Shown: positions 61,178 through 64,000 of the stretch, one piece after another
Position numbering within the stretch: the first letter of the stretch is position 1
Layout of the letters: every line of letters starts with the position of its first letter
Origin: Formosa sp. Hel1_33_131
Lineage (GTDB): Bacteria; Bacteroidota; Bacteroidia; Flavobacteriales; Flavobacteriaceae
DNA length: 64,000 bases
Reading direction: 5' to 3'
Assembly (NCBI GenBank): GCA_949499105.1
Contig: CATEFX010000026.1
Coordinates: 61,652-125,651, forward strand
The notes under the pieces: generated by a model
Told to the model about the DNA's origin: nothing
The model's database searches: none
Seen by the model: only the letters and a program-made list of their open reading frames with translations
Position numbers and translations under genes: made by a program

Positions 61178-62786
61178 TCTAAATGGAAAGAGTGCAATAC
61201 TTTACAGGCGAGTAAGTACAACCGATCAGAAGCAGTTTGGTAATAGTTTAAACGCACAACAAAGCAGTTTAAGGGACTTTTGCAGCAAACATTTAATAAG
61301 TATAGTCAAGGAGTTTCAAGAGGATTATTCAGCAAAGAATTTCAATAGACCTGAATGGAAGAAATTGAACGAATTTGCAAATAAGAATAAGAAAAATATT
61401 GATTATTTACTTGTTGTTGATTGGGATAGATTTTCAAGAAATGTGTATGATGCATTAGGGGTAATAAATGATTTCAAGAATATTGGAATAGAGGTAAACT
61501 GTATTGGTAAATGGATTAACTACAAAGATCCTGCTCAAACAATGATGCAATTAATGTATTTAGGAATGCCCGAAGTTGACAACAAGATACGAAGTCAAAA
61601 AGTACAAATGGGTATGCGACAAGGTTTAAAAGAAGGGCGTTGGAATGTAAAACAACCGATAGGGTACGTTCCTGCTAAAGACGAATTAGGCAAAACCTTA
61701 ATGAAGAAAGATCCTATTAAAGCGCCTTTGATTGAACAGTTATTTTCAACTTATGCAAGAGGTTTATATTCACAAAATGAAATACTCAAAATGGCAAAAT
61801 TTAAACATTTGAAATTGTCAAAAAGTAATTTAAGCAGAATGTTAAAAAATATCATTTATACAGGAATGATAAAAGTGCCTGCAAATGCAGAAGAACCTGA
61901 ACAAATAGTCAATGGATTGCACAAACCAATAGTTTCAAAAGAGATATTTAACAAGGTTCAACGCTTGTTAATTTCGAGGACAAAAAATAACAGTAAGCAT
62001 AATAAGATGAGAGACGATATGTATTTACGTGGACATCTTAAATGTGCTAAATGCGGGGGAAATTTAACAGGCAGTGCATCCACAAGTAAAACAGGTGCAA
62101 AGCACTATTACTACCATTGCAATAGAGCAAAAGGATGCAAAGAAAGTTTTCGAGTTAAAGATGCGCATAATGAATTAATCGAAGTATTTAAAGCAATGAA
62201 ACCACCTGTTGAGGTATGTGATTTATTTGAACTTATTTTAGATGATCATTACAAAACATCCAAACAAAGTCAGTACAACGATATTAAAAGGGTTAAGTCA
62301 GAAATTGAAAGGTTAGTAGTCAAAAAAGATATTTCGTTGGACAAGTTATTGGGCAAGGTAATTTCCGATGAAGTGTACTCAAAATACAATTTAGGTATTG
62401 ATAAAGAATTGACCGAAAAAAGAAACGAATTATTAAACCTGAACGATTATCAAAAGGATTTAAGCGACTACATAAATTTTGGTTTGAAATTGATGCAAAA
62501 TTTAGAGACATTCTTTGAACAAAGTGATGTACATATCAAGAATAAATTATTGAGTTCGATATTTGATGAAAAAATAGAATTTGATGGAGAAAAGTATCGA
62601 ACCCCAAAGTTCAAGGAAGGATTTGGATTTATATATCAGAAAATCAACGAGTTACAAGGTCTAAAAAAAGAAAAAGGAGACAACTTTTCAGATATCTCCC
62701 ATTTAGTACTCAAGGCGGGAATCGAACCCGCACGTCTTGCGACATTGGATTTTGAATCCAACGTGTCTACCAATTCCACCACTTGA
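61170..62786 (+). CDS. Large serine recombinase of the island
   Basis: The 538-residue protein has the resolvase domain with the catalytic Ser16 in LYRRVSTTDQ, and DWDRFSRN. The recombinase domain follows (RWNVKQPIGYVP), then a zinc ribbon with Cys292-x2-Cys295 (KCAKCGGNL) and YHCNRAKGC, and a coiled-coil part. It would integrate and excise DNA between attP and attB sites. The last 26 or so residues (AGIEPARLATLDFE...) are the antisense reading of tRNA-Leu(CAA), so the stop lies in the tRNA gene and the native C-terminus was probably changed by integration. Confidence 0.92.
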   Translation: MINLNGKSAILYRRVSTTDQKQFGNSLNAQQSSLRDFCSKHLISIVKEFQEDYSAKNFNRPEWKKLNEFANKNKKNIDYLLVVDWDRFSRNVYDALGVINDFKNIGIEVNCIGKWINYKDPAQTMMQLMYLGMPEVDNKIRSQKVQMGMRQGLKEGRWNVKQPIGYVPAKDELGKTLMKKDPIKAPLIEQLFSTYARGLYSQNEILKMAKFKHLKLSKSNLSRMLKNIIYTGMIKVPANAEEPEQIVNGLHKPIVSKEIFNKVQRLLISRTKNNSKHNKMRDDMYLRGHLKCAKCGGNLTGSASTSKTGAKHYYYHCNRAKGCKESFRVKDAHNELIEVFKAMKPPVEVCDLFELILDDHYKTSKQSQYNDIKRVKSEIERLVVKKDISLDKLLGKVISDEVYSKYNLGIDKELTEKRNELLNLNDYQKDLSDYINFGLKLMQNLETFFEQSDVHIKNKLLSSIFDEKIEFDGEKYRTPKFKEGFGFIYQKINELQGLKKEKGDNFSDISHLVLKAGIEPARLATLDFESNVSTNSTT

Positions 62787-62788
62787 GC
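62707..62788 (-). tRNA. tRNA-Leu, anticodon CAA
   Basis: An 82-nt cloverleaf on the minus strand: acceptor GCTCAAG / CTTGAGT (first pair G-T), D-arm TGGTGGAATTGGTAGACA, anticodon stem TTGGA/TCCAA with CAA in the loop, T-arm GCGGGTTCGATTCCCGC, discriminator A. No encoded CCA. The 3' end borders the island, consistent with a tRNA target for integration. The recombinase frame overlaps it on the opposite strand. Confidence 0.95.
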
Positions 62789-62800
62789 CTAAGTAGATTG

Positions 62801-62808
62801 CAAAACTA
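62801..62808 (-). promoter_or_regulatory. -7 promoter box of tRNA-Leu(CAA)
   Basis: On the minus strand TAGTTTTG matches TAnnTTTG, 13 bp upstream of the tRNA. This shows the promoter lies on the chromosome side, outside the island. Confidence 0.6.
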
Positions 62809-62873
62809 TAAAATTATTTCTATAATCATATAAAAATAGTCACTTATATCCTTTAAGAGTTCAAATAAAGTTC

Positions 62874-62881
62874 TAAATTTG
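62874..62881 (+). promoter_or_regulatory. -7 promoter box of prs
   Basis: TAAATTTG matches TAnnTTTG, 49 bp before the prs ATG, with TTTA 18 nt upstream as a weak -33. Confidence 0.55.
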
Positions 62882-62930
62882 CAGCTTGAATAAAAAATCA
62901 ATTTAAAGCTCTCAAAAACAGAACGCTATC

Positions 62931-63872
62931 ATGTCTAACGTCATTCCAGAACCAAAAATATTCGCCTGTACCAATACCATGGTCTTAGGGAAAAAAATTG
63001 CGGCGTCCTACGGAATCCCTCTGGGAAATGTAATTACATCGACCTACAGTGATGGCGAATTTCAACCGTCTTTTGAAGAATCTATTCGAGGAACACGGGT
63101 GTTTTTGATTGGTTCTACCAATCCTGGGCCGGAGAATTTAATGGAATTATTGCTGATGTTAGATGCCGCTAAACGCGCGTCTGCCAGACATATTACCGCT
63201 GTCATTCCTTACTTTGGATGGGCACGACAAGACCGAAAAGACAAACCAAGAGTGCCCATTGCTGCTAAATTAGTGGCTAAAATGCTAGAAACAGCGGGCG
63301 CCACTCGGATCATCACGATGGACTTACATGCCGATCAAATTCAAGGCTTTTTTGAAAAACCGGTCGATCACATGTTTGCATCCACCATCTTTTTACCGTA
63401 TTTACAAAGTTTGAATCTGGATAACCTCACCATAGCATCTCCCGATATGGGCGGTTCTAAACGTGCCTATGCCTATTCAAAAGCACTAGGAAGTGATGTG
63501 GTTATTTGTTACAAACAACGGGCCAAGGCCAATATCATTTCTCATATGGAATTGATTGGAAATGTGACTGGAAAAAATGTAGTGTTGGTCGATGATATGG
63601 TTGATACGGCTGGAACCCTCACAAAAGCGGCCGACCTGATGATGGAACGCGGCGCACTCAGTGTAAGAGCCATTTGTACACACCCAATTTTATCGGGGAA
63701 TGCCTACGAACGTCTCGAAAACTCAAAACTAGAAGAACTAATCGTCACCGATTCTATACCACTTTCTCAAGAAAGTTCAAAAATTAGAGTCTTAGGCTGT
63801 GCTAATTTATTTGCCGATGTCATGACTAAAGTGCATCAAAATAAATCGATTAGCTCACAATTTGTAATGTAA
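62931..63872 (+). CDS. prs: Ribose-phosphate pyrophosphokinase
   Basis: A 313-residue protein with PRPP synthetase motifs: SDGEFQPSFEESIRG, PYFGWARQDRKDKPR, the MDLHADQIQGFF part and the PRPP-binding loop NVVLVDDMVDTAGTL. It makes PRPP from ribose-5-phosphate and ATP for nucleotide, His and Trp synthesis. Length is normal. The L25/Ctc gene follows at 39 bp, a common order. Confidence 0.97.
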   Translation: MSNVIPEPKIFACTNTMVLGKKIAASYGIPLGNVITSTYSDGEFQPSFEESIRGTRVFLIGSTNPGPENLMELLLMLDAAKRASARHITAVIPYFGWARQDRKDKPRVPIAAKLVAKMLETAGATRIITMDLHADQIQGFFEKPVDHMFASTIFLPYLQSLNLDNLTIASPDMGGSKRAYAYSKALGSDVVICYKQRAKANIISHMELIGNVTGKNVVLVDDMVDTAGTLTKAADLMMERGALSVRAICTHPILSGNAYERLENSKLEELIVTDSIPLSQESSKIRVLGCANLFADVMTKVHQNKSISSQFVM

Positions 63873-63911
63873 ACAATTAAACAATTAAACAATAAACACT
63901 AAATATAACAA

Positions 63912-64000
63912 ATGAAATCAATTACAATTAACGGATCGAAAAGAGAAAGCGTAGGCAAGAAACCAACTCAAGCCTTACGTAATGCTGGACACGTGCCTTG
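63912..64000 (+). CDS. rplY: Ribosomal protein L25 / general stress protein Ctc (3' end outside the window)
   Basis: The first 29 codons read [17 protein letters not shown], then [12 protein letters not shown], the usual start of the bL25/Ctc family (RxxxGKKxxxxLRxxGxVP). It binds 5S rRNA. The gene is cut by the window end. Order prs-rplY is common in Bacteroidota. Confidence 0.9.
   Translation, partial: MKSITINGSKRESVGKKPTQALRNAGHVP

Noticed and set aside
62707..62714. The G-T first pair of tRNA-Leu(CAA) as damage by integration
   Set aside because: A G-U pair at this place can be native; without an island-free relative there is no basis for calling it a scar.
62700..62786. The C-terminal AGIEPAR segment of the recombinase as a conserved protein motif
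   Set aside because: It is the antisense translation of tRNA-Leu(CAA), a well-known source of false protein similarity.

Overview
The window is AT-rich chromosomal DNA from a member of the Flavobacteriaceae (Bacteroidota), probably marine. Supporting signs are T9SS type A C-terminal sorting domains, a thiamin-riboswitch-controlled TonB receptor, a mevalonate pathway, flavobacterial-type LeuRS and ftsX-DUF3098-uppP-truB gene orders, and many promoters with the Bacteroidota -7 box TAnnTTTG instead of sigma70 hexamers. No rRNA, CRISPR array or intact insertion sequence was seen.

Layout. (1) 1-27.3 kb is mostly housekeeping: a partial DUF4301 gene, TPP riboswitch plus TonB receptor, greA, HIT protein, an orphan sensor kinase, aat, two tandem PPK2 polyphosphate kinases, tag, truB/uppP/DUF3098/ftsX, leuS, SemiSWEET, a membrane zinc protease, Lrp regulator plus saccharopine dehydrogenase, pckA, ruvC, DinB, hemW, a cyclase, MmcQ and an M20 dipeptidase. 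(2) 27.4-32 kb holds tRNA-Leu(UAG) and a minus-strand cluster that looks nitrosative-stress related: Rrf2 (NsrR-like) regulator, small proteins, group III truncated globin, a membrane protein, a tryptophan 2,3-dioxygenase-family protein, a [2Fe-2S] ferredoxin, a MIP18-family protein and the Ric/ScdA di-iron repair protein. (3) 32-38 kb holds a HI0933 flavoprotein, an XRE regulator with a membrane partner, and mevalonate/isoprenoid genes followed by an RluB-like protein that lacks its catalytic aspartate.

(4) 38.1-51.9 kb is one long minus-strand gene train that I read as an extended arsenosugar biosynthesis locus: peroxidase-like protein, radical SAM ArsS, rhodanese, TIGR04282-type transferase, purine nucleoside phosphorylase, an unrecognised 504-residue secreted protein, ArsM methyltransferase, DUF547, TIGR04283-type glycosyltransferase, an FAD oxidoreductase, a NapH/NosR-like membrane Fe-S protein and three further glycosyltransferases. 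Logic: ArsM methylates arsenic, ArsS transfers the adenosyl carbon of SAM to it, the phosphorylase can remove the base, and the transferases can decorate the sugar.

(5) 52.2-56.3 kb has three T9SS-secreted proteins, two of them close paralogues, each ended by a GGCCTCC- or GCCTCC-type terminator. (6) 56.3-62.7 kb is an accessory island next to the 3' end of tRNA-Leu(CAA). It has a palindrome-rich border, a phage-like small gene, a coupled operon of two putative nucleases plus a membrane protein, a divergent MerR-like regulator with a perfect operator-like palindrome, and a large serine recombinase whose reading frame runs through the tRNA antisense. This cassette is the best candidate for an undescribed system, possibly defence. 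(7) The window ends with prs and the start of a ribosomal L25/Ctc gene.
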